Shown: positions 37,771 through 49,290, counted from the first letter of the stretch. The stretch is DNA of 64,000 bases from Sindora glabra (GCA_020226215.1 CM035226.1:93892895-93956894); one strand, 5' to 3'. The notes: generated from the letters alone by a model not told the origin. Numbers and translations are program-made.

Positions 37771-38639
37771 AAATATTTCAAACAAAAGAGAGAGTGATGG
37801 AAGGAAAAAGATAAAGCTTTTTTATTATTAATATAGTGGGTTTCAATAAAAGAATAATAAACATTAGAATAAAGATTAAATTTTTATCTCTTAAAAAATG
37901 ATTAAAAAAATAAGAGGACCCTGACCCATTTAATACATATAGTAATTTATTTTTCTTAATTAAATGCAATATATACTTACAACTTTTAAATGAAAAGATT
38001 GTAAATTTTTAATATTTTAACATAAAACTTTCATAAAAACTTAAATACTTTTGTCAAGCGCGTGTCTACCAATCACCAAAACCTTTCAATTAATCGTTTA
38101 TATTTTGCAGCAGAAGTGATTTGACACATATATTTAATAAATATTTTTGGTAAACTCGAGATATGATGAAGAATAAGCTTCAAAAGTAAAATTTGGTGCA
38201 TTGCATTATTAAAGAGCTTGGTTTTGATTAATCACTACTATTTTAATAATGATTAAATTAGCAATTATTGGTGATTATGTGCAATGATTTCAGACTAGAC
38301 TAATTAACCACCTTTTGAAACTAATGCCGAAGAATTTGAAGGCCAAAACGTCACGTCAGCAGCGGAAAGATGGAAAAGGCAGAATTTAACAAAAATTCAT
38401 AATTTTGCTCATAAAATATGTTCCGCCACCATGGTTGCGCCTGTTAACTACCTCCATTATTGGGTTATTTTCGCCTCAATGTTAGTTATATATCACAATA
38501 TTCGAGGAAAACCGTCATTCCCTTTTTTTTTTTCTTTTTGGATATTTAAAACGTCCATAGCCGAGCCAGTAGTTTTTTAAGTTAGATTATTTTATCGAAA
38601 AATATTTTAATTTAAAAAAATATTATTTACATGCGCACC

Positions 38640-38673
<34 letters not shown>

Positions 38674-39214
38674 AATTATATATTATTTATATTAATAATT
38701 AAAAATAATATTTATAATCATAATAATAAAAAATAATTTTTTTAAAATAAAATTTTAATTTTTTTAAATTTTTATATTTAATATTAAAAAATAAAATATT
38801 TTTTATTTTATTAATATTTTTTTAAAAATATTCCCTATTAAAATAATAATTAAAAAAGAAAGATTTTTGCCAAAATGACAGAGGAAAAAAATATGATAGA
38901 GAAAAGAAAAATAAGTGTATTCAACTTCCTATGGTTTTAAAAAGCATTTTTAAATAAAGTAGTTTTGCCTTATTTGTAAAAGCATCTTTAAAATAAATTA
39001 AATTACTCTCGAAGAAATTTAATTTGACTTGAATACGGATTAATTGGGGTCCAAACGTCTATACCGGAACCTACCGAAAAGTCCTTAGATGAAAAATAAT
39101 AATAAGTTGGTTGAACGTATACAAATTAATAAGGCATGTCCCAATTACCTTCGTTGGAAAAGGAAAAAAAAGGTACATAAAGAGAGAAAAATATTTTAAA
39201 AATTAAACTCATTT
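37771..39214. other. AT-rich intergenic DNA with a GC-richer patch
   Basis: A GC-richer patch at 38330-38480 contains GCCACCATGG at 38425-38434, which opens a 49-codon frame (38431-38580) with no recognised similarity. The rest is low-complexity. Confidence 0.35.
38639..38672. repeat. (CA)n(TA)n compound microsatellite
   Basis: About eight CA units run directly into about nine TA units. Confidence 0.9.
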
Positions 39215-39625
39215 TAATTTTATAGTGGTTAGATTGTGCCCCTTTAATTTTTATAAATTTAAAATTATTTCTTTAAATTATTTAAAATTTAAAATTAATA
39301 TTTACTGTCAATTTGATTATTTTATCAAATTATATAATTTTTATATCATATTTTTAAATAAAAATTATAATAGTATAATATATTAATTTATTTCATTATT
39401 TTTTCACAAATAATTTCTATGCTATATAATTAATGAAAATTAATTTAGATATATCAAGATTTGCTTAAATAATAAAAAATTAATCACAAAATTATATGTG
39501 AAAAATGATGAAATTAATCAATATATTGCAATTTTTGTTAAAAAATATTAAAAAATAATGTCATTTTATAAAATGATTAATTAACAGTTTGTCTATTTTA
39601 GTGAAAAATAACTTCTGTAGGAATA
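39215..39625. mobile_element. AT-rich long-hairpin MITE, copy 1
   Basis: The left arm (TGATTATTTTATCAAATTAT, then TATTTCATTATTTTTTCACA) is matched in inverted form on the right (TGTGAAAAATGATGAAATTA, then ATGATTAATTAACAG). The element is related to 44995-45480: both arms contain TTCACA(T/A)ATAATTT and a TTTTTAAA(T/C)A(A)GAATTATAAT-like piece. Ends and target duplication are not resolved. Non-coding. Confidence 0.5.
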
Positions 39626-40712
39626 TAATTATACAGTATTAAAATGGTAAAAAATATCTTATATGTTTCATGTCAAATACATAAAGTTTGGTGGAAATCA
39701 ACTTTCTTTTTTAAGGATAAAGTTATTTTTCACAATTATCATGATTTTAGGTATTATTTTTTTAATAATAAGGTATGAAAATAATATATTACTTCTTTAT
39801 TTATATACAAGAAATGTTTTCCAAAAGATAAGTGGACCTTAATTTGACAATGAGATCAATTTCAAGTTCTATAAAATTTAAATGGGTAATTTTAAATTTT
39901 TTAAAATAAATAAAAAAATTCAACTACCCTAAAATTGAGGAAAATAATTTGTATTTTTCTCAATTGGAAGTTAGTTTAAGGCTTTTCTCCTTTTTCTTTG
40001 AAATCCAGATAAGTTTGGTCAAAAAAGTTGCACCTCCTTGATATCGTGAGATACACCCCCCCCCCCATACGATTAATGGATTATCTAGAGTAACCCTTGT
40101 AAATTATTTTTAATCAATAAAATAAGTACTATACTATTAATAACTATTGATAAGAAATTAGTGCCTAAATTTTGATAAAAATACTAGTAATTAGAAAGTA
40201 ATTTTTTTAGTTTCTATTTTTTTTTGGAACTGTTTTAATTTATTTTTCAAATGCAGGTTACACTTGAGATGAGATGCAGCCTTAGAAAAAGTTGCAAGTT
40301 TATGAAGATTCAACGTAAAAATCATAAAATTTATAATTTTTATTTAAAATATCATAATTTTATGTTAAAAAAAGATAATAAATGCATACAGATTTTACGT
40401 GCAAGATATATATAAAAATTGAGAAAAAAATTTAAAATTGCAAATTTTATAAAAGAATATCGAAATTTTATATGAAAATTACATCTTTTAAATTTTAATG
40501 AAAAAATTACAAAAACGCATATTAATTAAACTTTCTTTTTTCAAGCAAGTAAAGAACAAGGAAAAAAAATATGAGTATGTATTGTACCACCCGTTCACAC
40601 TTACCAAAATAATGTGAATCTCGTATTTAAGCAAATCATAGTTCCCAAATTCCTCTGTCCTCTAGATTCTTAGTTCTTAGCATCTAAGTTTTCGGAGTCA
40701 TGTATGGCTGCG

Positions 40713-40724
40713 CACGTGACGTAA
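40713..40724. promoter_or_regulatory. Fused G-box and TGACG element
   Basis: CACGTGACGTAA joins a perfect G-box (CACGTG, 40713-40718) to TGACGTAA (40717-40724), two overlapping bZIP/bHLH-type sites. It lies about 250 bp upstream of the TATA box of the VQ gene. TGACG sites bind TGA-class bZIP factors, and SIB1-type genes in other plants respond to salicylic acid and jasmonate, so this is a credible control element for this gene. Confidence 0.6.
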
Positions 40725-40872
40725 CAATTCATTGAACCCAATCCATTTGCACTAAAATCAAACATTCAAGCCAATATCCATCACAAAAATCCCTCTCTAT
40801 GTGCTTACGGGCCACTTAAGCATCCTTTCGGAATCTTCCAAACCTCTTTAATTTCAAGTTACCTTCCGTTTC

Positions 40873-40919
40873 CTCCATCATCACCTCCTCAATTTTTTCT
40901 TCCCCTCCCTCACTTTCCC
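40873..40919 (+). promoter_or_regulatory. Pyrimidine (Y) patch upstream of the TATA box
   Basis: A C/T-rich stretch (CTCCATCATCACCTCCTC, then TTCTTCCCCTCCCTCAC) just upstream of the TATA box, typical of plant core promoters. Confidence 0.5.
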
Positions 40920-40966
40920 GGAAAATTCCCATTTGGAAAAAAAAAATCCCAATTTCCGTACACCGC

Positions 40967-40974
40967 TATATAAA
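40967..40974 (+). promoter_or_regulatory. TATA box of the VQ gene
   Basis: TATATAAA in CGCTATATAAACC, 92-99 bp upstream of the ATG. Transcription should start near 40998-41005, giving a 5' UTR of about 60-70 nt. Confidence 0.75.
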
Positions 40975-41065
40975 CCTTTGAGCAAGTGGGGTTTTCTTAA
41001 TTTACGAAAATCAGTTAACACTGTTTTGGATCTATTTCTTCAAAATTATAGTGGAAAGAGAAAAA

Positions 41066-41482
41066 ATGGATCTGCTTGGAGTTAACAACAACCAGAATCT
41101 GAAGAGCAGAAGGCAAAGCAAATTGAAGGAGAACAAGAAGGAAATCAAAGTGACTTATATTTCGAGCCCTATGAAGGTGAAGACAAGTGCTTCAAACTTC
41201 AGAGCCATTGTTCAGGAACTCACTGGCCAAGATTCCAATGTTGCAGAAACGCTTGTGGAAGAAGGTGACAGTAAAAATGGCGCCGAGAATGCTGAAATGG
41301 ATTCCACTTTCCACCAATGGAGGATGAGTAATGTTGTTGATGGAAGTTGTATGGCTGAGAATTCTTGGTTGATGAAGAAGCCTGATCACAGTGAGTTTCA
41401 TAAGAGATCGATTATGGAGCCAGTGAATGAATTACAGCCTCAACATCATGATTTGCTGAGCATTGATGTTTTTAGATACTGA
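41066..41482 (+). CDS. VQ-motif protein, SIGMA FACTOR BINDING PROTEIN (SIB) type
   Basis: An intronless 138-residue protein. The ATG at 41066 is chosen because the upstream in-frame GTG at 41051 is not a usual plant start. Residues 13-28 form a basic stretch (KSRRQSKLKENKKEIK), a likely nuclear signal or transit-type N-terminus. Residues 29-44 read VTYISSPMKVKTSASN, followed by the VQ motif FRAIVQELTG at 45-54, which fits FxxxVQxxTG. This combination is characteristic of SIB1/SIB2. Family members bind WRKY33-type factors in the nucleus and the plastid sigma factor SIG1, and modulate defence. The acidic middle (EEGDSKNGAENAEMDS, 65-80) and the C-terminal LLSIDVFRY also fit. Length is normal for the group. 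It is the only intact gene recognised here, surrounded by transposon debris. Assignment to SIB1 versus SIB2 is not possible. Confidence 0.92.
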   Translation: MDLLGVNNNQNLKSRRQSKLKENKKEIKVTYISSPMKVKTSASNFRAIVQELTGQDSNVAETLVEEGDSKNGAENAEMDSTFHQWRMSNVVDGSCMAENSWLMKKPDHSEFHKRSIMEPVNELQPQHHDLLSIDVFRY

Positions 41483-41737
41483 TATATATTGTGTAAAGGC
41501 ATATTTGAGAGGAGCGACTACATATGAAATTTTTGTTTGTATCTAAAGTTATTATTGTAGATCAACTTGAAACTCTTAGACAGTGTTTGATTGATTATTA
41601 TCGGAAGGATTTAAATATCCTTGGCGTCATTTCTCTTGCCTGTTAAGGTTTCTTCCATTTCCCTTACTTGTTCAGGGTTGTTTACTTCCTCCTTCAGGGT
41701 TCTTCCACCAATAATTGAAAAAATCCCCTTTTTTTTT

Positions 41738-41743
41738 AATAAA
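41738..41743 (+). terminator. Candidate polyadenylation signal of the VQ gene
   Basis: AATAAA about 256 bp after the stop codon, preceded by T-rich sequence (a run of T at about 41729-41737) that could act as a far-upstream element. It gives a plausible 3' UTR of about 280 nt. Confidence 0.4.
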
Positions 41744-41759
41744 AGTTTAGGAACATAAT

Positions 41760-43969
41760 AAATTGCTCAACTCTAAGATTAGGTATACTAATGTCTTTGA
41801 AAGCTTACAATAGGATTTATAAATTGCCTAAACTCTTGAAATCCTTATCAAAATAATAATATGTTTTCTATATTCAAAATTAATTCATGCTCATTAAAGA
41901 TGGTCAATTCAATCAATCAATTTTTAAGTAATAGAAAATTTAAGGGTAATAAAAACTCTCAAATAAAAGAAAATGAATAGATCGTTCAACCATTTAAAAT
42001 CGCTGGCAAGTGACAATACTTTTTTTTTTCAATTTAGAATTAGTTCATTCAACCGGTGAATTTTTTAATAATAAAAAATTTAAGAGTGATAAAACTCTAA
42101 AAAAAATGCAAATGAAATGTGCACTCCATTTTGCTATTCCTCTTGACACGTATAGAGTTAGGAATATCCATAATAATAATAACTTCTAGGTATACGTTGT
42201 AAATTTATATAGGGCTCTAAAAAAATATATCATATATATCCTCCAAGTAAGTAACTTCAAGCTCAAAGGAATTTTGCATAAGGGGACGTACTATAGTACA
42301 ATAAGATCATTTATAGTTGTTCTTGAAGTAATTTAATCTTACGCTACAAAAATTGTATTATTTTACAATTATTGCAAGGCAGCAAAATTTTATCTGCAAT
42401 TAAAACAACTAGGTAGTGAACTAGTGGCAATGAATTTGGGTAAATATTTACTGAAAGTCATAGGTCCAAATCTTCTCTTCATCGATGTTAAACAAAAAAT
42501 TGCATCTGCATTTTTATAATCATAATAAAGCATATAATTTAATCATTTCAGCTTTAAATAATAGAAATCCACCATGATCAATAAATAAATAAATAATTAT
42601 ATCTATTAGAGTAAACACAACAATTAGTGTTTTATTGATAAAGTTGGTAATTATTATATCTTTCAAATTTTATAATTAACATTATTAATCTATTATATTT
42701 ACTTTTATTTTAATTATTCATCTCTCTCTTCACTTGTAACACTAAAATAAATAATTAAAAAAATAAATATAACTAAAAAGCAAGCATGTATATCACATAA
42801 TTATTGTGAGGTTTAACAATTAACTTCACTATTTTTTTATTTATTATCACATTACAAGTGAATGGATGGATCACTAATTATAATAAAAACAAAAATAAAA
42901 GATTAATAGTGCTTGCTAATCAAGAAATTTAAAGAATATAATAGTTACTATATTTATAAATGAGAAATTAATTATTATGTTTACTCCATAATGAATTATA
43001 CTTATAAAATCTTGTATGACGACTACTATTTCATCAAATTAATATAAATATGTTTTCGTAAATATAAGTGAACTTCAACAACTTGATTTCACATTATTAT
43101 CTTCTAAATTTGATTCAATGAAAGCTATATTTTTTCAAATTTTATATGTAGATGAATATAATAACTATTAGTAATTTAACTAATCAGTAGAAAAAAAATC
43201 ATACTCAAGAAAAAGTTAATATTTGATTCAAGAGTTTACACTAGTATTAACTGGTCTCCATGCCAACAGAAAGTATAAAACTAAGTGAATGAAAATGTAT
43301 TTTGAAAGAATACATTTATAAATTTAAATTTTATCCGATATAAGAAAGGAGAAAGAGACATGTTATTAGAAAAATAATTAAAAAAAAATTAATTATAATA
43401 AACAAATTTTAATAAATTTTTATTAATATAATAATATATAAATAAATATAATATAAAGATAATTTATACCATAATAGTTCAAACTTAAATTTTATATTTA
43501 TTTATAAATTTTGACATAAATATATTTTTATATAAGTAAAATTTTAATTTTTTATTGATTGGTCTCGTAGTACTAAATTATCGCTTCATAAGTCATAAAT
43601 TCGATATAAAAGAATATCAATTTATAGCCTATAAAAAAATGAAAGATTCGTGGAATTGTTAAATGTTAATATTTTGATATAGGAGAGTACTTCTATAATA
43701 ATATTTATTTGGGAATTCTATATTATTTATGAGGGTTTGGAGCTCATGGAATGTGGCATAATATGAACTATTAGATTAATTAGTTGATTCAGACTTTTCT
43801 CATTTAATAATTTATATCGGACGACATACCTATAGATTCTAAAATCCTATGAATAATATAGAAAACACCTATTTATTTATATAGTAATGCTGAACGAAGG
43901 TAACTAATGCCTCTACTCTCTTTATTTCTAAACAAAAAATGAATTTTTTATGATGATTCTGGATTAGGA
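41760..43969. other. AT-rich intergenic DNA
   Basis: No gene recognised. Short word duplications occur (for example AATTTAAG plus GATAAAA near 41935 and 42070), consistent with old repeats. Confidence 0.45.
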
Positions 43970-44600
43970 TTGACATATGACGTGTTGTTGAAACCGCTAA
44001 TTTCGGGAGAAATTTGTCGTGGCATACACAATCTGAAGTAATCCAATTTGAATCACGGCTTGACCAGACTTTTCCTCTTCAAACCGGAAACCCTTTGCGC
44101 AGACAACCTGTTTCGGTGCATAAATTCCATCGCCGCCCGTGAATAAGATTTTACGTTATAAATTAATTATACTGTAATCATCTCATTAAATTTAAGGTAA
44201 GATACATTCATCTCCTTTGTGGTTCAATTTGGGTGTTTTTATATTTTTTATTTTAAAAAATTTATTAGCTTATATTTTTATATATATTTATTTTCCTTCT
44301 ATTTTAATTTAACATACGCATACCTCCCCTATTTAAAAAAAAAAAGAGAAGTGAATGTTTATTTCTGAAAATAAAAAATTAAGTATAATCAGATTGAAAT
44401 AAAAAAAAGAGTATAATTTAAACTTAAATTTATTCACATTAAAAAATATTTATGTATTTCATTTAAGTTAAAAAATAATCAAATAAAAGTCAATTATAAA
44501 AAATTAAATTTATCAATCACTGCTTCCGGCTTCGTCTCATTAATCTACCTCTATTGTCGCGATCGCCGTCGCTGGTGACACATTTGAAGGCTGCTAAGGT
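43970..44600. other. Two GC-richer patches, possible gene remnant
   Basis: Patches at about 43975-44150 and 44520-44600 have higher GC. On the minus strand the first holds an ATG-started frame of 27 codons and a longer open stretch without ATG. No domain is recognised. They could be UTR or exon remnants of a decayed minus-strand gene. Confidence 0.25.
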
Positions 44601-44994
44601 GTTATTTGTTTTGTGGGAAAAATACTTTTCTAAAAATTATTTTTTGATTTTTTTTCATGAGGAGGCAAATGTAAAATATATTTTGACCAATATAAATTGA
44701 TAATATATTTTGGAAAAGAGTCTTCTCCTTTCTAATCCAAGCGTATTACTTCATTCTCTTTCTCTGTTTGTCTAATTTTTCTCCTTTCTGCTTTTCTCTT
44801 TTTCTCTTTCTATGTCTCCCCCATTTCTTTTTTTTTTTTTTAAATTTTGTGCAGGAGATGAGTTGAAAAAAATAAAAGGATACATTAATAAAAACAAGGA
44901 TATAAATTAAATTAATTCATATTTATTTTGAAATAAAATTATTTTAATATAATTAAAATACTTATAATACAAAAGGAAAAATGTAAAACACTCC

Positions 44995-45480
44995 TTTCAA
45001 CTTTGAATGGTTGAATTTTGCCATCTTTAACTTTGAAAATTTGAAAATCACTCCCTTAAACTTTATAAAACTTAGAATTAACACCCATCAACTACTTAAT
45101 TAATTATTTTTATCAACTTATACTATTTTTTTATAAAATTTTTAAACAAGAATTATAATATCATAAACTATTTTTTCATTTTATTATTTTTCACATATAA
45201 TTTCATACTTTATTTACAAGTATTTAATTAAAATTTTGTATATAATTTAATTTTTATTAATTATATAACATAATAATTATATGTGAAAAATAATAATAAA
45301 AATTTATTATACTATAATATTATGATTCTTATTTAAAAATTTTATAAAAATTATATAATTTAATAAAATAATTAATTAAATGGATGATGAGTCTTAATTT
45401 CAAATTTTGTAAAGTTTAAAAAAATGATTGTCAAATTTTTAAAATCGAGGGAAACAAATCTAACCCCCAAAACCGGAGTA
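44995..45480. mobile_element. Long-hairpin MITE, copy 2
   Basis: Arms of roughly 200-230 bp are inverted copies. On the left AAAATTTGAAAATCACTC, then CTTAAACTTTATAAAACTT, then CACCCATC and TTAATTAATTATTTT; on the right GATGATGAG, AAATTTTGTAAAGTTTAA, then TGATTGTCAAATTTTTAAAA. Further in, TTATTTTTCACATATAATT faces ATTATATGTGAAAAATAAT. It is non-coding and could form a very long RNA hairpin if transcribed. It resembles the element at 39215-39625. Ends and target duplication are not resolved. Confidence 0.7.
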
Positions 45481-45849
45481 GATAATTCATATTTTTTTTT
45501 AATAATAAGAATATAATTATTTAAAATTATTTAATTATATTTTATAATATCACATATTTATTTGTATTTAATTAATTCGGATATATTAGGATTTGGATCA
45601 ATTTATTCAGGATTCATAATTTGGAGTTTAGAAAGTGAAATTCAGCGTGGCAATTTGCATCGTCATTGAACACTGCTGGGGGGGCACGTGGTGCTAATAC
45701 ACATGGGCAGGCATAGGATTGCGTGGGGAGTTACTATTCATCATTTTTTACTTTAAGTTAGGTCTGCAAGTCGAGTCACCCCACCCGGTTGCAACCCTAT
45801 TTCAGAAAAATATAATTTCAATGCATTTTTCAACAGGACTTTTACTTCA

Positions 45850-45933
45850 TTTCAATTTTAAATGAGTTTTAATGCATAATCAATAAAAAAAAAACTTTTC
45901 AAATTATGCATCATAAAACGCTTGAAATTGAAA
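45850..45933. repeat. ~30-bp inverted repeat (hairpin)
   Basis: The left arm TTTCAATTTTAAAT, then TTTTAATGCATAAT, pairs with ATTATGCATCATAAAA, then TTGAAATTGAAA on the right, with a ~22-nt A-rich loop. Probably a small MITE remnant. Confidence 0.65.
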
Positions 45934-46314
45934 AATATTTTCCAAAAAAAATACTCAAATGCCATTTATGTTTTAAATGATAAAGGGCTCAGTTGTAGCC
46001 TATTTTACATGGATTTTCATAACAATTATCATTCATTTAAAAACATTCCAAAAGAAATAGAAAGTTTTAAAATTATGGCTATTTGCGGACAAATTTTGAC
46101 ACTAATATTGGGATTTCATTTTCAAGCATTTTCCAAATAAATATATACCCTCAGCATTTTCTAAAAAGCATATACCAAACCCTTTTTTTGCAAAAAAACA
46201 TATAAAACATATTTGTGCAATCTACACTCATTTTTCCAGGAAGCATACATGTATAATCCATATGCCAATTCAAACATACAAAAAACATACTGCATGGGGA
46301 TAGCACCGCATACT

Positions 46315-46405
46315 GGAACCATATATATACATATCGCCGAACATATGTCATATTGCAAACCGGAACCGAACGGATATATGCTGGAACCAAATGAATATAT
46401 ATTGC
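46315..46405. repeat. Four-unit ~22-bp minisatellite
   Basis: Units at 46315, 46339, 46362 and 46383 begin (G)GAAC(C) and end with ATATAT or TATTGC-like text. The lack of stops in several frames across 46150-46435 comes from this repetitive composition, not from coding. Confidence 0.5.
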
Positions 46406-46436
46406 AAAACATGTGGAAAATATAAAGCATACCACG

Positions 46437-46437
<1 letters not shown>

Positions 46438-46486
<49 letters not shown>
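46438..46486. repeat. (TA)n microsatellite, ~24 units
   Basis: An uninterrupted TA dinucleotide tract. Confidence 0.95.
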
Positions 46487-46491
<5 letters not shown>

Positions 46492-46780
46492 CAAATATTA
46501 AAATTCCTCTAAAATTATATATTGATCATGTAGGATGAATGATACACCGAATTTGACAAATAATACAATTAGTTGACACTCAACAATCAAATATTTATAA
46601 TTAAACATGAAAATAATTTGAATAAAAAATCAAAGCTATGAAATAATTTAAAGAGTCATAGCAAAATTTTCTTATAGGAAAATTTTCATTGTAGATTATA
46701 AATTATTAGATCACAATTTAATCTTAAATCTGCATTTAAATTGGCCATATATATTTACATGCACTACAGCAAAAAAAACT

Positions 46781-47235
46781 TTTAGCAGTGACATTTGTCG
46801 TCACTGAAAAGCATTCGATTATCGCTAAAAGAAAAAGTTATCACTGAAAATATCGTCAATATGACTTTGTGCCTAAAACGACCATTAACGACGACATTTT
46901 GTCATTGCTAAAAGTATGACCTTTTACAATGACAATGTCGTTGTAGAAAATAATTTCAAAATTTAAAAAAATTTGAAATTTAATTTTTAGCGACAATATT
47001 GTCGTTACTAAAAGTAAAAAAGTCATCGCTGAAAGTCAGCTTCAGTAGCGATGACTGTCATCGCTGAAAGCTGAGCTTCAGTGACAACAATTGTCATCGC
47101 TAAAAGTGGCACTTTCAGCAACGACAATTGTCGTCACTAAAAGTCAGGTTTCAGCGACGACAATGTCGTCACTGAAAGTTTTCTTCAACAATGACATTTT
47201 GCCCTATAGCAACGACAATATCGTCGCTAAAGTTT
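46781..47235. repeat. CACTA subterminal palindrome array
   Basis: About ten imperfect palindromes, the best at 47149-47178: TTTCAGCGACGACAAT followed by GTCGTCACTGAAAG. Another lies at 47111-47142 around ACGACAATTGTCGTC. In En/Spm-type elements such arrays bind TnpA and bring the ends together. Confidence 0.8.
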
Positions 47236-47568
47236 TTTTGAATTTTTTTAAAAAAAATTTAAATTCAAATTGTTGTTATGGTATATTTCAAATAATATAT
47301 TATATTTAACAATTATTATCTAAAATATTCTTTATTTTAATTAATTTGAATTGCTCAATATCTTTTTTAATTTTAATTTAATGTAAATTATACAACTATA
47401 ATACATTAGTAGCATTAATAATAATATCTAACAATTTGTTCCAACATAAAAAAAATTAATACTTATAAAGCAATTGTAAAAAATAGTATTTATATGAATA
47501 AATTATATATACACCATCCATGTAAATGTGTACACATAAAAAATATAAAGATACATATACAGAATATA

Positions 47569-47800
47569 CTACAGGGAAGGGAGGTGTAAATATGCTGATG
47601 CACCATCATCACCGTCGTCGTCGTCGTCGTTATCATCGTCATCATCATCATCCTGACAATGAGGACGATAAAACGACAGTGGCAGTTGAGATGGACTAGG
47701 TGGCTGAGCGACAGGTGCAGGCGCAAATCTACTCGGCCTAGGCGGTGTAGCAATAGCAAATGAAGGCAGCGGTAGCATCTCCCTATGGTTCTCCAAGTGC
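47569..47800 (-). CDS. C-terminal exon of a CACTA-encoded protein
   Basis: On the minus strand a splice acceptor (ATAGTTTAG, AG at 47801-47802) is followed by a frame of about 76 residues. It begins HLENHREMLPLP, passes through a Pro-rich region (ATPPRPSRFAPAPVAQPP), and ends in a run of about a dozen aspartates (DDDDDDDNDDDDDGDDG) before the stop. A Pro-rich segment followed by a poly-Asp tail is common at the C-terminus of TnpA-like/Transposase_24 proteins of plant CACTA elements. The position near the 3' end of the element, next to the subterminal array, agrees. Upstream exons have been deleted or lie in the AT-rich 47830-49080 stretch and are not recognisable. Not a host gene. Confidence 0.55.
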
Positions 47801-47829
47801 CTAAACTATGCGCATGTATATTTTATACC

Positions 47830-49080
47830 CAGAGAACAGTTAAGATGCTAAGATATTCCCACAATATTAAACAAGAGCCAGATAAATTGTTAATAACAAC
47901 TATAAGATAATATCCTAAACTATCCAACTTTTCAGGACAATTCAAGAGTTGGTTAATGTTTAAAGAACAACCAACCCTTGAACGGGTCTAAACTTATAAT
48001 TTAAATGCAAATACAGTTCTATTTAAAATTATTGTAAAAATATATTTACAATAATTAAAAATAACGATACAACAATTTATGAGCATCGTTATTTAAGTGT
48101 CAGTACTGCTATTTAAGTAATTTATTACGTGGATTATTAATTTTTTTAAATATCCATAACAACTGTTATGTTTCACAATAAGTTTGTGGAAATTCAAACA
48201 TGTAACCTATTCTACTATATTTAGAAGGTGCACAATTTAGCTTCTTTATAGAGAGGTGTATTTTATGAATACTTATAAATTATCAAGCATAGGAACTTTT
48301 CAAATTTCTATTATGGTATGGTCGTTTTGAATTTTTTGTTTCTATGTAATGTAGATAGTATAATTTAGATTGCTAGGGTTTGATTTTCATGTGGTCTCAA
48401 GTTTAATTGAATTTTTCTTATTATGTGGTGTAAATAGTATAATTTGAATTGTTAAATTTCAATCTCAATTAAAAAAGAGATTATATTATTATAATCTCTT
48501 ATTTTCTAAGCTATATCTACATACTTATTTTAGTTTTCGATCTTACATTATTTCAACAAATCTAGTCATTTTGAAGTTTCCTAAATTACATTATAAATTT
48601 TAGATTTTGTGGATAAAATATCATAACTACTTTATCTTACATTAGTCTAACTGAATAATCTACATATATATTATATACTACAAAGTTATAATTTAAGGGA
48701 TACATAATAATAATAAAATTTATATTTACAAATTTTATGCTAAGGTAAATTTACATAAATAAATTTAAAATTTACAACATGCAAAATTAAATAATACGGA
48801 GTTTCATATTAAATTAAACATACTATCAACTCTATTAATTCATTGCAAACTATTTTAGTAAATTAAATATAATATTTTAAAATTAAAATATTATAAATTT
48901 TAGTTCATGTACCTCAATGGCAAAAATTTACTGATTAACTCTGAATACTCTTCACGAACAAAGATAAGTGCTAATAATAACTAACAAATTAAAATATGCA
49001 ATATACAGAATTAATACACATCAACATATATAAAAAATAAATATACTAAAATAGAAAAAATTATAAGAGAAAGAAAAAGT
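47830..49080. other. Intron-like AT-rich interior of the CACTA element
   Basis: No coding sequence recognised. It lies between the first-exon donor (49087-49092) and the last-exon acceptor, so it behaves as intron or deleted interior. Confidence 0.4.
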
Positions 49081-49086
49081 TAGGAA

Positions 49087-49092
49087 ACTTAC
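49087..49092 (-). promoter_or_regulatory. Splice donor of CACTA exon 1
   Basis: The minus strand reads ATCTGAG/GTAAGT, a consensus 5' splice site ending a short untranslated first exon that starts about 30 bp below the TATA box at 49147-49154. Confidence 0.55.
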
Positions 49093-49146
49093 CTCAGATT
49101 CAGATTCTCCAAGCGCACAAATGAGGAGGGGAGAAGGCGCCGAGGT

Positions 49147-49154
49147 TTATATAA
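49147..49154 (-). promoter_or_regulatory. TATA box of the CACTA element
   Basis: The minus strand reads CACTTATATAAACC. It lies between the right subterminal repeats and the exon-1 donor, the usual En/Spm promoter layout. Confidence 0.55.
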
Positions 49155-49174
49155 GTGGACCCTTCACCAACAAT

Positions 49175-49290
49175 AAAAATTTTTGGTCGTCGGTGAAGGG
49201 TCATCGCTTAAAGGTCACCCTTCAGCAATGACAAAAAGGCTTTTTTTCTAACAAACAGGCCTTCAGTCATCAGTGAAGGGTCATCGCTTA
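49175..49290. repeat. Right subterminal repeats of the CACTA element
   Basis: Repeats of GTGAAGGGTCATCGCTTAA (twice) and CCTTCAGCAATGAC/CCTTCAGTCATCAGTG, related to the array at the left end but in a CCTTCAC-type variant. The array stops at about 49291 without a CACTA terminus. Confidence 0.7.

Larger units (their letters stand above)
46762..49290 (-). mobile_element. CACTA (En/Spm) element fragment
   Basis: The left terminus is CACTACAGCAAAAAA, a standard CACTA end. Next to it (46781-47235) lies a dense array of palindromes around TCAGCGACGAC/GTCGTCGCTGA words, and related TTCAGCAATGAC words reappear at the right (49175-49290). Between them, on the minus strand, are a TATA box, a short first exon with donor, a long intron-like stretch, and a C-terminal exon with an acidic tail. 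So the element is transcribed right to left. The right inverted end is missing, so the copy is truncated near 49290. No catalytic transposase domain is seen; it is an internal-deletion, non-autonomous derivative. Confidence 0.8.

Noticed and set aside
38431..38580. 49-codon frame starting in a good plant context (GCCACCATGG)
   Set aside because: Its C-terminal half is low-complexity Phe-rich sequence from a T run, there is no recognised similarity, and the start context alone is not enough.
46151..46435. Overlapping open frames of 70-94 codons on both strands
   Set aside because: The simple CATAT/GGAAC repeats leave several frames without stops at once; this is a composition effect.
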